DNA of 24,441 nucleotides, taken from the NCBI GenBank assembly GCA_035353335.1, contig DAOPZJ010000042.1, positions 1-24,441 on the forward strand. Reading direction: 5' to 3'. This document shows, piece after piece, positions 16,297 through 23,747 of the stretch. Position 1 is the first letter of the stretch. Each line of letters opens with the position of its first letter. Under the pieces are notes generated by a model. The model was not told where the DNA came from, did no database searches, and saw only the letters and a program-made list of their open reading frames with translations. The position numbers and the translations under genes are program-made. This DNA comes from Oscillospiraceae bacterium (lineage in GTDB: Bacteria; Bacillota; Clostridia; Oscillospirales; JAKOTC01).

Positions 16297-16325
16297 AGTA
16301 TATCACCGGTGAAAGAAAAATGCAA
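16297..16325 (-). promoter_or_regulatory. Predicted promoter of the T-box-thrS-dapF-dapL unit
   Basis: TTGCAT (16320-16325) and TATACT (16297-16302) are 17 bp apart on the minus strand, just before Stem I. The -35 is weak. The ilvE promoter at 22595-22623 has the same two hexamers and spacing. Confidence 0.6.
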
Positions 16326-16364
16326 TACCGGTTTTCGGATTTTTGGAAATTCTTGTTTTATCAA

Positions 16365-16571
16365 TCATTTAAGATTATTATTGTTCGTCGTTTTGTTATC
16401 TTTTAAAAGATCACAGCTTCCCGTCATCGCACAGCCGGAACAACCGCAGCCGCAGGAGGACTTTCCCTTTTTTTGATTCCGTATCATTACGATAATGATC
16501 CCGGTAATCGCAGCTGCCAACGCCAAACAAATCAAAACTTTTGCAAGATTATCGATGAACCAGGTAAACAT
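16365..16571 (-). CDS. FeoB-associated-type Cys-rich membrane peptide
   Basis: A 68-residue protein. Residues about 8-30 are one transmembrane helix, followed by basic residues (RNQKKGK) and a Cys-rich tail, CGCGCSGC plus C53 (C40, C42, C44, C47, C53), and then a polar Asn-rich end. This layout matches the small FeoB-associated Cys-rich membrane protein family, thought to help ferrous iron uptake. No feoA or feoB is in this window. It is divergent from a ZIP transporter 207 bp away, so a metal role is plausible. GGAGG lies 7 bases before the ATG. An extended -10 box (16611-16619) is its likely promoter. Confidence 0.8.
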   Translation of the reverse strand: MFTWFIDNLAKVLICLALAAAITGIIIVMIRNQKKGKSSCGCGCSGCAMTGSCDLLKDNKTTNNNNLK

Positions 16572-16610
16572 ATGACTGCCTCCGTTTCTTCCGATAATTC
16601 CGATAATATT

Positions 16611-16619
16611 ATTATATCA
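16611..16619 (-). promoter_or_regulatory. Extended -10 promoter of the Cys-rich peptide gene
   Basis: TGATATAAT on the minus strand combines the TGn extension with a perfect -10. No matching -35 lies at the right distance. Confidence 0.5.
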
Positions 16620-16654
16620 CAAAAGCGTGTAAATTTCTCTGAAAAAAATCCGGC

Positions 16655-16683
16655 TTGATTATTTTAATCCAATCGTGTACTAT
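16655..16683 (+). promoter_or_regulatory. Predicted sigma-A promoter of the ZIP transporter gene
   Basis: TTGATT (16655-16660) and TACTAT (16678-16683) are 17 bp apart. CGTGTAC occurs twice, at 16674-16680 and 16687-16693, overlapping the -10 and the expected start point, and could be a repressor site. Confidence 0.6.
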
Positions 16684-16778
16684 ATTCGTGTACAATCATT
16701 AGGGTTCGGTATGCAGTAAATGAGAATAACCCTTTTGACTTTATAAGCAGAGAAATATTAAAAACGGAGCATTATGAG

Positions 16779-17570
16779 ATGAACAATATCGTCAAAGTTT
16801 TATTCGGCCTTTTGATTCCGTTTGCCGGGACAACGCTCGGCGCGGCCACGGTCTTTTTTATAAAAAAGCAGATGAAGCCGTGGCTGCAGAAAGCGATGCT
16901 CGGATTTGCCTCGGGCGTGATGATTGCGGCGTCGGTTTGGTCGCTTTTAATTCCGTCAATCAACATGGCCGGAAAGAGCGGGGGGATTTCCTGGCTTCCG
17001 GCTGCTGTCGGATTTTTGCTCGGAATCGGGTTTTTGCTGACGCTGGACTCACTGATTCCGCATCAGCACGTCAATTCGGACGAACCTGAGGGCAGAAGCG
17101 TTTCCTGCGTCAAAAAGTCCTCGATGCTGATTTTCGCGGTAACGCTCCACAATATTCCCGAGGGAATGGCCGCCGGTGTCGTGTTTGCAGGATTTTTAAA
17201 CAAAAACAGTTCCATCACGTTCGCCGGAGCTCTTGCGCTTGCCGTCGGCATAGCGATTCAAAATTTTCCCGAGGGTACAATCGTCTCATTGCCGCTTGTC
17301 GGATCCGGAATCACCAGGCGCCGTGCTTTTACTTACGGTTTTTTATCGGGCGTAGTCGAGCCGATCGGCGCAGCGCTGACGATACTGTTAACTTCGCTGA
17401 TCACACCGATTCTGCCGTATATCCTCGCATTCGCCGCCGGTGCGATGATCTATGTCGTTGTCGAGGAGCTCATCCCGGAGTGCCAAAACGGAGAGCACAG
17501 CAACATCGGCACCATCGGCGTCGCGCTCGGTTTTACGCTGATGATGATCCTCGACGTTGCGCTGAGTTAA
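16779..17570 (+). CDS. ZIP-family divalent metal transporter
   Basis: A 263-residue membrane protein with about eight hydrophobic helices. HNIPEG (124-129) and QNFPEG (161-166) in helices IV and V are the metal-binding signatures of the ZIP/ZupT family, which imports zinc and other divalent metals. A loop with HQH (95-97) lies between helices III and IV, as usual. Length is typical. GGAG lies 9 bases before the ATG. It diverges from the Cys-rich peptide gene. The metal specificity cannot be read from the sequence. It ends before a 240-bp non-coding stretch. Confidence 0.92.
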   Translation: MNNIVKVLFGLLIPFAGTTLGAATVFFIKKQMKPWLQKAMLGFASGVMIAASVWSLLIPSINMAGKSGGISWLPAAVGFLLGIGFLLTLDSLIPHQHVNSDEPEGRSVSCVKKSSMLIFAVTLHNIPEGMAAGVVFAGFLNKNSSITFAGALALAVGIAIQNFPEGTIVSLPLVGSGITRRRAFTYGFLSGVVEPIGAALTILLTSLITPILPYILAFAAGAMIYVVVEELIPECQNGEHSNIGTIGVALGFTLMMILDVALS

Positions 17571-17772
17571 TTATTATTGAAACAATAGATGAAGTTTTGA
17601 CCATTCAAATTCGTAATGATTCAAAATAGAATGTTTCTTAATACCGGTTTGAGTGAAATCACCGTTAGAGAGGTCGGGCGAATGCTATCGACCGCTTTCC
17701 CCTTCGGGGGTGACAGGAGGTTTTTAGAGCGAAGCGGAGAAAACCGACATCAAGAGGGGGCAGAGCCCCCTA
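17571..17772. other. Non-coding stretch with repeat-like palindromes
   Basis: No gene is seen. ACCGCTT near 17690 and AAGCGGA near 17732 can pair around a G/C-rich centre containing CCCCTTCGGGGG. A second hairpin, AGGGGGC-AGA-GCCCCCT (17755-17771), follows. The composition is unlike the neighbouring genes and resembles dispersed palindromic repeats. The second hairpin might help end the ZIP transcript but has no T run. Confidence 0.45.
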
Positions 17773-17813
17773 TAAAAAAATAGCGTTCTGGTAAATACCA
17801 AAACACTATTTTT

Positions 17814-17814
<1 letters not shown>
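17773..17814 (-). terminator. Terminator of the tRNA operon
   Basis: AAAAAATAG-GTT-TGGT pairs with ACCA-AAC-CTATTTTTT around a short loop, with two mismatches. On the minus strand it directly follows the CCA of tRNA-His and ends in a T run. A T run on the plus side means it may also stop ZIP transcripts. Confidence 0.75.
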
Positions 17815-17890
<76 letters not shown>

Positions 17891-17895
17891 CACGT

Positions 17896-17972
17896 TGGCA
17901 CGCCAAGGGGGACTCGAACCCTCAACCTACTGCTTAGAAGGCAGTTGCTCTATCCTGATGAGCTATTGGCGC
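17896..17972 (-). tRNA. tRNA-Arg(TCT)
   Basis: The acceptor GCGCCAA pairs with TTGGCGT (G1-U72 wobble). The anticodon stem ACTGC/GCAGT encloses loop CTTCTAA with anticodon TCT (reads AGA). The T-arm contains GGGTTCGAGTCCC. The discriminator is G and CCA is encoded. It lies between tRNA-Gly and tRNA-His on the same strand. Confidence 0.93.
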
Positions 17973-18000
17973 ATTCATTTTTAAAGGTATATTGGAAAAG

Positions 18001-18025
18001 AAATATCGCCGCATAAGCGATATTT
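18001..18025 (-). terminator. Hairpin between tRNA-Gly and tRNA-Arg
   Basis: A perfect 9-bp stem (AAATATCGC/GCGATATTT) with a 7-nt loop begins at the last base of the tRNA-Gly CCA. It is followed by CTTTT on the minus strand. It may be a partial terminator or a processing signal. Confidence 0.4.
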
Positions 18026-18098
18026 GGAGCGGGTGATGGGAATCGAACCCACGCAGCCAGCTTGGAGGGCTGGAATTCTACCATTGAATAACACCCGC
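18025..18098 (-). tRNA. tRNA-Gly(TCC)
   Basis: The acceptor GCGGGTG pairs with CACCCGC. The anticodon stem CCAGC/GCTGG encloses loop CCTCCAA with anticodon TCC (reads GGA). The T-arm contains GTGGGTTCGATTCCCAT. The discriminator is T and CCA is encoded. It is the first gene of the three-tRNA operon. Confidence 0.96.
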
Positions 18099-18100
18099 AA

Positions 18101-18142
18101 AAACCCCGCTGCCACAAAAATCTCTTGTGACGAGCGGGGTTT
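18101..18142 (-). terminator. Terminator-like hairpin between the lipoprotein gene and the tRNA operon
   Basis: AAACCCCGCT pairs with AGCGGGGTTT, with an inner CACAA/TTGTG stem. The minus-strand product ends in five T residues, only 2 bases before tRNA-Gly. Its left arm (18133-18142) overlaps the tRNA promoter's start region, so only transcripts from further upstream form the full hairpin. Confidence 0.75.
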
Positions 18143-18171
18143 ATTATAACATTCCGTTGGGTTGATGTCAA
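18143..18171 (-). promoter_or_regulatory. Consensus sigma-A promoter of the tRNA operon
   Basis: A perfect TTGACA (18166-18171) and a perfect TATAAT (18143-18148) are exactly 17 bp apart, the strongest promoter in the window, as expected for stable RNA. Confidence 0.92.
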
Positions 18172-18242
18172 GACCGAATTTGCGCTATCCGACCATCTTT
18201 ACTCGAAAAAGAATTTTAGGGCAAGAGATAAAATGATTTTTT

Positions 18243-18824
18243 TTAATCAATTGCTTGTGTGAAATTCTTCAAAATATCGTTGATCGAATCACCGCTGTCA
18301 AGATGAATGCTGATTGTCGGGCGAAGATTACCGCAGACCTCCAGATCCCACAAATAATAATAGGAAAGTGTACCGTCGGATGAGAGCCCGGATATCATCG
18401 CATAATCGGCATCTCCGATTTTAATATATTCTATATCTCTGAATGTAACTTCGGAAGTTTTTGCAGAAAGCCGGTTTTTAATTTGCTCATCGGTAATATT
18501 TCCTTCTGTCTCATAAGAATATGTGATGCTTATTCTGTTCTTTTGATCAACGGTTTTATAAAAACAAACATCAGTAAACCCGGTTTTCGAATTTGTGAGA
18601 TCTTCATCGGTGGGAAGTGAGATGTTAAAGTTTTTGTATACTTCCTCATCTGAGTAAACGCCCCATTTCTCGGGAATGGTGAAAGACAGTTTAAAATAAT
18701 CGTTTGTATAAACACCATCAGCAACGGTGCCTCTTTTGGGCGAACCGCTATATATACCGGAGGAGCAAGCAAGAATTAAGACTATCAGAAATAAAATCAA
18801 TGTTAGTACAACGATTTTTTTCAA
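18243..18824 (-). CDS. Predicted lipoprotein of unknown function
   Basis: A 193-residue protein. Residues 1-20 are a lipoprotein signal peptide: KK, then a long hydrophobic run ending in LILAC, with C20 as the lipidated residue. The mature part has DYFKLSFTIPEKWGVYSDEE (about 42-61) and a pattern resembling secreted clostridial proteins that begin with a 'F..P..W' motif, but I do not recognise a named family. The start is TTG at 18824, 6 bases after AGGT; no ATG fits. It stands alone, with its own promoter (18853-18881) and a downstream hairpin at 18101-18142. Confidence 0.8.
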   Translation of the reverse strand: MKKIVVLTLILFLIVLILACSSGIYSGSPKRGTVADGVYTNDYFKLSFTIPEKWGVYSDEEVYKNFNISLPTDEDLTNSKTGFTDVCFYKTVDQKNRISITYSYETEGNITDEQIKNRLSAKTSEVTFRDIEYIKIGDADYAMISGLSSDGTLSYYYLWDLEVCGNLRPTISIHLDSGDSINDILKNFTQAID

Positions 18825-18852
18825 GATAACACCTACTTTCTTTTATTGCATA

Positions 18853-18881
18853 ATTTTAACATTACCTTCTCTAATTGTAAA
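18853..18881 (-). promoter_or_regulatory. Predicted sigma-A promoter of the lipoprotein gene
   Basis: TTTACA (18876-18881) and TAAAAT (18853-18858) are 17 bp apart on the minus strand. Confidence 0.7.
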
Positions 18882-18975
18882 GTATTGGGTTTACAAATTT
18901 ATCTCAAAATTGTAACAGTTTTATCCAACATAAAAACATGTGCAATTTACGGGGGAACAAATAAAATAACCAAAC

Positions 18976-19002
18976 AGCCCAAACCGGAAATCGGTCTGGG
19001 CT
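18976..19002 (-). terminator. Terminator of the UroD-like/mannosidase operon
   Basis: AGCCCA-ACCG pairs with CGGT-TGGGCT around a short loop. A T-rich tail (TTTGGTTATTTTATTT) follows on the minus strand. It begins 25 bp after the mannosidase stop. Confidence 0.8.
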
Positions 19003-19027
19003 GCTGATATTTATTGAAAAAATAAGT

Positions 19028-21508
19028 TTACCCGATCATCTTTGCGACGGTGATTTTGCCCTTCTTGTCGGCTTTGAGCGTGATGATCTCAAACGGCTGG
19101 GCGTCGACGGCATACTCCGTGCCCCAGACCGGGAATTTGGCGGTGGTTTTCAAGGGGCGTGGGCTGGCGTTAAACAGACGGATGCGGTAATTCCCGTCGT
19201 CCTCGACGCGCACCGTGATCAGCTCCAGTGCGTGATTTTCGATCTCGCACAGAGCTTTCGGACGTTTTCCGGTCACCGGCGGCAGATAGCAAAGCGGAAC
19301 CGGCGGCTGATGAACCTGAGCGCATTGGAAGTCGATTTCGTCCGAAATTTCTCCGGCGTCTCCGCCGATGAGATAATAGTCGTAAAGACGTTCTCCCATG
19401 TCGATGCGCGGGGTCAGGCGGTCGGTCGGTAAAATTTCACGGTTCTCCCAGGGGTGTCCGGAATAAGCCGGAGTGCGAAGTACGCTCATACGGATCTCGC
19501 CGTCTTTGCAGTCGGAGCCGTAGGTGCCGGTATTCAACACGCCGAAGGCATCTTTTCCGTCGGAAAGCATGACCCAGCCGTGCGCGACGCGCTCGGTGCC
19601 GTCGGCGTTCAGCGTATCGCGTCCGTAAGCCGTTTTGCCGATATAGACGCCATTTTCGATCATCGTCGGAAGAGAGAACTTGAGCATCACGCTGCGGTCC
19701 ATCGAAAACACGCGCAGATTGATCCGGACGTTTTTGCCTTGCTTGGGCAGATAATACCGCATACACAGCGCAGAGTTTTTATAAGTGAAAACCGATTCGA
19801 TCACGGTTCTGACTTCGCCGTTTTCAATTACGCGTACGCAGGGAAGCGATTTCGGCGTGACGCCGCAGATCTCAGCGGTGCGCTTTTTGGAAGCGGGTTT
19901 GAATTCGCCGATGACGTTTCGGAATTCGGTTTGTTTCATCCCCCACGGGTCAACAGTGTCGGCGATGACCAACAGTTTTGCCGCACCGGGTTTTAAATAT
20001 TCTTTGCCGTTCACACAGTAGCTGTCCATCAAACCGGTCTCGGTGTTGATCTTGACAGAGAGGGTGCCGTTGTCAAAACTGAAAAGCCCGTTTTCGGCTT
20101 GCATCGGCATACGGAAATCACCGAAAACCACTTTGTTCACGATATTAAACCGTGAGACGCTCATCGGGGGAAGCGTTGCGGTAAAAGTAACCTTCTTCGC
20201 CCAGTCGAGCGGAAGATTGGAACTCTCTTTTTCGTTCTGGCAGGGCAAAGCATTTCCGTTTTCGTCGTGGACGATGCCCGTGGTGTAGCCGCCCGCACGG
20301 TTGGATTCCATATTCATATATTCGCACTCAACTTCGCGGGTAATCGTATAGGGCAGGGGATTACAGACAAGCACCGGCATCTCTCCGGCTTTCGGGGGTG
20401 TCTGACCGCCGCAGCCGGCGAAAAACGCCTTCATGTTGGCTTTCGCTGCGATCTCAAGACCGTGTCCCATGCCCTGAAGCACGTCGTTTTCGACCTGTTG
20501 GATGCTCGAGCCGGGCAGCGAGTCGTGGAACTGCCAGAACATCAGATCCTCCCATGCCGAATAGAGCTTTTCTTTCGGATAATCCGCGAGCAGGCCGTTG
20601 GCTACCATAGCGGAACTCAGTTTTTCGGCGATGAGCAGTTGGTTTTCGAGTTTACGGTTGGTCTGTTTGACTCTTGTCATGGAAGTGTAGCAGCCGATGG
20701 CAAAGGACTGAAACGATTTGTTCAATGCAAAATCGGGTTTGCAGGTCTTTTTATAATCTTCAAAAAACTTGTCGGGCGTCGAATGAACGACTTTTATATC
20801 GCTTTCGGAGATGAATTTATCAAGGTCTTTCATATCGATTTCGGACGGTCCGCCGCCGTGATCCCCGATGCCCCAGAGCGCGCAGACGACGGCTTTGTCT
20901 TTTTGCATATCGGAGAACTCGTTGACGGTCTTCATCACGTTACCCATTGAGGAATTATAGCGGTGACCTTTAAAGACATAAATCTTACTGCCGCAGAAGC
21001 CGTTCCACTCAAAGACCCGATTATTGAAAGATTCGGCCGCACCGTCAAGCCGTTCCGGACGGCAGACAATATAATTGGAATATCCGGCTTTGGCCATAAT
21101 TTGAACCAATCCGATGGTGTGCCCGAACGGGTCAAAGTTGATTGCGGTATCAAAGCGGTCAATGCCGAACTTTTCACGGAAATATCTCTGGCCCATTTCA
21201 ATTTGACGCACAAATGATTCTCCGCAGGGCATATTGCAGTCGGGCTGGAGATACCAGCCGCCCATCAGGTTCCATTTGCCCTCTTTCACCAGCGTTTGAA
21301 TCTCACCGAAGAGAACCGAGTCGTATTCTTCGATGTATTTATAAAGTACCGCTTCATTATGGTTAAAAATAAAGTTTCCGTATTGTTTGCAGATGCGCAC
21401 GGCGGTACGGAAGGTCGAAATGGCAGCACCGATGCCCTCCTCGCGGTTCCATAACCAGACGGGATCGATATGGGCATTGCAAATGAGATGCAGATGTTTC
21501 TTTTCCAT
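19028..21508 (-). CDS. Glycoside hydrolase family 38 alpha-mannosidase
   Basis: An 826-residue enzyme with the GH38 layout. The catalytic domain (about 1-270) starts with NAHIDPVWLW (H13 and D15 bind zinc). The nucleophile is probably D126 in NFDPFGH, which also contacts the metal. H328 in FWQFHDSLPGSS, in the helical part, is the remaining zinc ligand. Residues about 360-826 form the C-terminal beta-sandwich. There is no signal peptide, so it is cytoplasmic and would act on imported alpha-mannosides or related glycans. GGAGG lies before the ATG. It follows the UroD-like gene by 23 bp and is probably co-transcribed with it. Substrate linkage cannot be read from the sequence. Confidence 0.94.
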   Translation of the reverse strand: MEKKHLHLICNAHIDPVWLWNREEGIGAAISTFRTAVRICKQYGNFIFNHNEAVLYKYIEEYDSVLFGEIQTLVKEGKWNLMGGWYLQPDCNMPCGESFVRQIEMGQRYFREKFGIDRFDTAINFDPFGHTIGLVQIMAKAGYSNYIVCRPERLDGAAESFNNRVFEWNGFCGSKIYVFKGHRYNSSMGNVMKTVNEFSDMQKDKAVVCALWGIGDHGGGPSEIDMKDLDKFISESDIKVVHSTPDKFFEDYKKTCKPDFALNKSFQSFAIGCYTSMTRVKQTNRKLENQLLIAEKLSSAMVANGLLADYPKEKLYSAWEDLMFWQFHDSLPGSSIQQVENDVLQGMGHGLEIAAKANMKAFFAGCGGQTPPKAGEMPVLVCNPLPYTITREVECEYMNMESNRAGGYTTGIVHDENGNALPCQNEKESSNLPLDWAKKVTFTATLPPMSVSRFNIVNKVVFGDFRMPMQAENGLFSFDNGTLSVKINTETGLMDSYCVNGKEYLKPGAAKLLVIADTVDPWGMKQTEFRNVIGEFKPASKKRTAEICGVTPKSLPCVRVIENGEVRTVIESVFTYKNSALCMRYYLPKQGKNVRINLRVFSMDRSVMLKFSLPTMIENGVYIGKTAYGRDTLNADGTERVAHGWVMLSDGKDAFGVLNTGTYGSDCKDGEIRMSVLRTPAYSGHPWENREILPTDRLTPRIDMGERLYDYYLIGGDAGEISDEIDFQCAQVHQPPVPLCYLPPVTGKRPKALCEIENHALELITVRVEDDGNYRIRLFNASPRPLKTTAKFPVWGTEYAVDAQPFEIITLKADKKGKITVAKMIG

Positions 21509-21531
21509 GTTGTTTCCTCCAATATAGCGAT

Positions 21532-22485
21532 TTATCGGTAAATTCCTTCGGCGCGCCAGATGCGGTTCATCAATTCGTAACGCTCCAGCGGCATTCCGGT
21601 GTAGACACAGTTTGAAGTGCAGAAGATGTAGCCGTAACCGTCCATCCCGTCATGCAAAGATCGGCGGATGTCGGCGATGCATTCTTCTTCGGTGCCCGTT
21701 TGAAGCAGCGCACAGTTGACGTTTCCGCACAGCGCCACTTTGTCTCCGTAAAGACGTTTTACTTCAGCCAGCGAAACGCCGCCCTGCGGGTCGAGTGAAT
21801 GCAGGGCGTCGGGGCCGCACTGAACCATCTGATCGATAATCGGCATGATATTGCCGTCGGTATGTTTGATGACATAATAACCGCGGTCATGGTAGCGCTT
21901 GGTGATTTCCGCCAGATAAGGCGTAACAAATTCCGAAAACATGTCCGGCGAAAAGAACGGATTGACGTTGAAACAGTAATCCGCGCAGAGCGCAAGACCG
22001 TCGAGAATACCGGTGTTGAAGCATTTATCGATTTGTTCGGTATACTCCTCGACGCGCCGGGCGGCAAGGGCTTTCATCCCTGCCTCATTTTCGTATAATT
22101 GAGTGGAGAAATCGAGCATATCGGTACCGTTCGGAATCGAAAAAGTGGGGTCACCGTGCATCATCAAAAAGTATTTATCCCCGCTTTTTTCACGGATACG
22201 CGAAAGTACCCGCTGTGTCCCGTCCGGGCAGCCGTCGACGCCCTGCACGAAGATGGCAAAATGATTGTAGTGTTCGGCGATGGTGATGTACATATCCGCG
22301 ATATTGTCAATGTGAAGGTTACGTTCTTTGTCGCTCATCTGGTTCCATTGATAAAACGACACATGGCACGGATGAACCCGGCCGAAAGCTTCCATTGTCA
22401 GATAAAACACGAGTTCAAAATGGGGGACAAGCCCGGTAATCGGTTCCCGTTTCAACGCTTTGATGAAAATTTCACGTTTGGTCAT
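21532..22485 (-). CDS. Uroporphyrinogen decarboxylase/MtaA-family protein
   Basis: A 317-residue TIM-barrel protein of the UroD superfamily, with MTKREIFIKALKREP at the start, IKHTDGN (206-212) and LDPQGGVSLAEVKRLYG (231-247). Corrinoid methyltransferases of this superfamily hold zinc by H-x-C plus a later Cys. Here the position has H208-T-D210, while C289 and C293 are near the C-terminus, so the metal site is altered or different. True heme UroD is unlikely because no other heme gene is near and the N-terminus differs. It is the first gene of an operon with the GH38 mannosidase. AAAGGA lies 11 bases before the ATG. The reaction is unknown. Confidence 0.82.
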   Translation of the reverse strand: MTKREIFIKALKREPITGLVPHFELVFYLTMEAFGRVHPCHVSFYQWNQMSDKERNLHIDNIADMYITIAEHYNHFAIFVQGVDGCPDGTQRVLSRIREKSGDKYFLMMHGDPTFSIPNGTDMLDFSTQLYENEAGMKALAARRVEEYTEQIDKCFNTGILDGLALCADYCFNVNPFFSPDMFSEFVTPYLAEITKRYHDRGYYVIKHTDGNIMPIIDQMVQCGPDALHSLDPQGGVSLAEVKRLYGDKVALCGNVNCALLQTGTEEECIADIRRSLHDGMDGYGYIFCTSNCVYTGMPLERYELMNRIWRAEGIYR

Positions 22486-22558
22486 GGATTGGTAATCCTT
22501 TCAAATGTGGTTTGAAAAAAATACAGTTCTCAAATCTCTCCTCTGCGAAGTCATTATC

Positions 22559-22586
22559 ATTATATCAACAGACAAATCAAAGTCAA
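22559..22586 (-). promoter_or_regulatory. Predicted promoter of the UroD-like/mannosidase operon
   Basis: TTGACT (22581-22586) and a perfect TATAAT (22559-22564) are 16 bp apart on the minus strand. Its -35 is 8 bp from the -35 of the divergent ilvE promoter. Confidence 0.75.
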
Positions 22587-22594
22587 GGGCACAT

Positions 22595-22623
22595 TTGCAT
22601 TTTCCTTTTGAATATGTTATACT
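22595..22623 (+). promoter_or_regulatory. Predicted promoter of ilvE-luxS
   Basis: TTGCAT (22595-22600) and TATACT (22618-22623) are 17 bp apart, identical in both hexamers to the thrS promoter. Confidence 0.6.
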
Positions 22624-22654
22624 CGGTTATATTTTAATTTGGGGGATGTTTTTC

Positions 22655-23734
22655 TTGAAACCTTGCATGAAACCTCTTTTTATTCCGGCGGCACATTTGA
22701 AAGAAAAACCGACTGACGAATCAAAACTCGGATTCGGCAGGATTTTTACGGATTATATGCTTGTCGTAGAATACGAGGAAGGCAAGGGCTGGTACGATCC
22801 CAAAATCATGCCTTACGGCCCGATCGAACTCAGTCCCGCGGCAATGGTTCTTCACTACGCGCAGGAAGTATTCGAAGGGCTCAAGGCCTATCGCACGGCA
22901 GACGACCATATCCAACTGTTCCGCCCCATCGAAAACATCCGCAGAATGAACCGTTCCTGCGACCGCCTGTGCATCCCGCAGCTCGACGAAGACAATTTTA
23001 TGGAATGGATGACGGAACTGATCACGATCGAGAAGGATTGGGTTCCGCATGCACCTGCTGCCTCTCTGTACATTCGTCCGTTTATCTTCGCGACGGACCC
23101 CTATGTCGGCGTCAAACCCTCCCATACTTATAAATTCATCATCATTCTCTCGCCGGTCGGAAATTATTACCCCGAGGGCGTCAAACCGGTCAGCATCTAT
23201 GTTGAACACGAATTTACCCGCGCCTCAAAAGGCGGAACGGGTTACACCAAATGCGGCGGGAACTATGCCGCCTCGATCAAATCACAGGTCAAGGCAGGGC
23301 AGCTTGGCTATACTCAGGTGCTTTGGCTTGACGGCGCAGAACGTAAATATATCGAAGAAGTCGGCACAATGAACGTCTTCTTTAAAATCGGCGATGAGAT
23401 CGTCACACCCGAAAAAGGCGACAGCATCCTCGGCGGCATCACCCGCATGTCGGTACTCGAACTGCTGCGCCATTGGGGCTATACCGCCAACGAGCGGCAG
23501 CTCTCGGTTGCGGAGCTTGAAAAAGCCGCAAAAGCGGGCAAACTCGTCGAGGCGTTCGGCTCCGGCACTGCGGCGGTCATTTCTCCAATCGGCCTGCTCG
23601 ATTTCGGAGATATGAAAGTCACGATTAACAACGGCGAAATCGGTTCGGTGACGCAAAAGCTCTACGATACACTCACCGATATCCAGTGGGGCAGAATTTC
23701 CGATCCGTTCGGATGGATCAAGCGGATTGTGTAA
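22655..23734 (+). CDS. ilvE: Branched-chain amino acid aminotransferase
   Basis: A PLP fold-type IV transaminase that makes or breaks down leucine, isoleucine and valine. GFGRIFTDYM near the N-terminus, GPIELSPAAMVLHYAQEVFEG and GGTGYTKCGGNYAAS (PLP lysine K198) mark the long BCAT subgroup of about 350-360 residues. EEVGTMNVFF, GGITRMSVLEL and FGSGTAAVISPIG complete the site. The frame is open back to 22505, but that start would lie upstream of the promoter. TTG at 22655, 8 bases after GGGGGA, fits best and gives 359 residues; ATG at 22667 is the alternative. luxS follows 13 bp later. Confidence 0.93.
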   Translation: MKPCMKPLFIPAAHLKEKPTDESKLGFGRIFTDYMLVVEYEEGKGWYDPKIMPYGPIELSPAAMVLHYAQEVFEGLKAYRTADDHIQLFRPIENIRRMNRSCDRLCIPQLDEDNFMEWMTELITIEKDWVPHAPAASLYIRPFIFATDPYVGVKPSHTYKFIIILSPVGNYYPEGVKPVSIYVEHEFTRASKGGTGYTKCGGNYAASIKSQVKAGQLGYTQVLWLDGAERKYIEEVGTMNVFFKIGDEIVTPEKGDSILGGITRMSVLELLRHWGYTANERQLSVAELEKAAKAGKLVEAFGSGTAAVISPIGLLDFGDMKVTINNGEIGSVTQKLYDTLTDIQWGRISDPFGWIKRIV

Positions 23735-23747
23735 CTTAACGAATTAA

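Noticed and set aside
16173..16364. A 63-residue minus-strand frame upstream of thrS
   Set aside because: It coincides with the promoter and Stem I of the T-box and has no ribosome site.
22505..22654. N-terminal extension of the branched-chain aminotransferase
   Set aside because: It would begin upstream of the promoter and inside the divergent control region; the family starts near 22655-22667.
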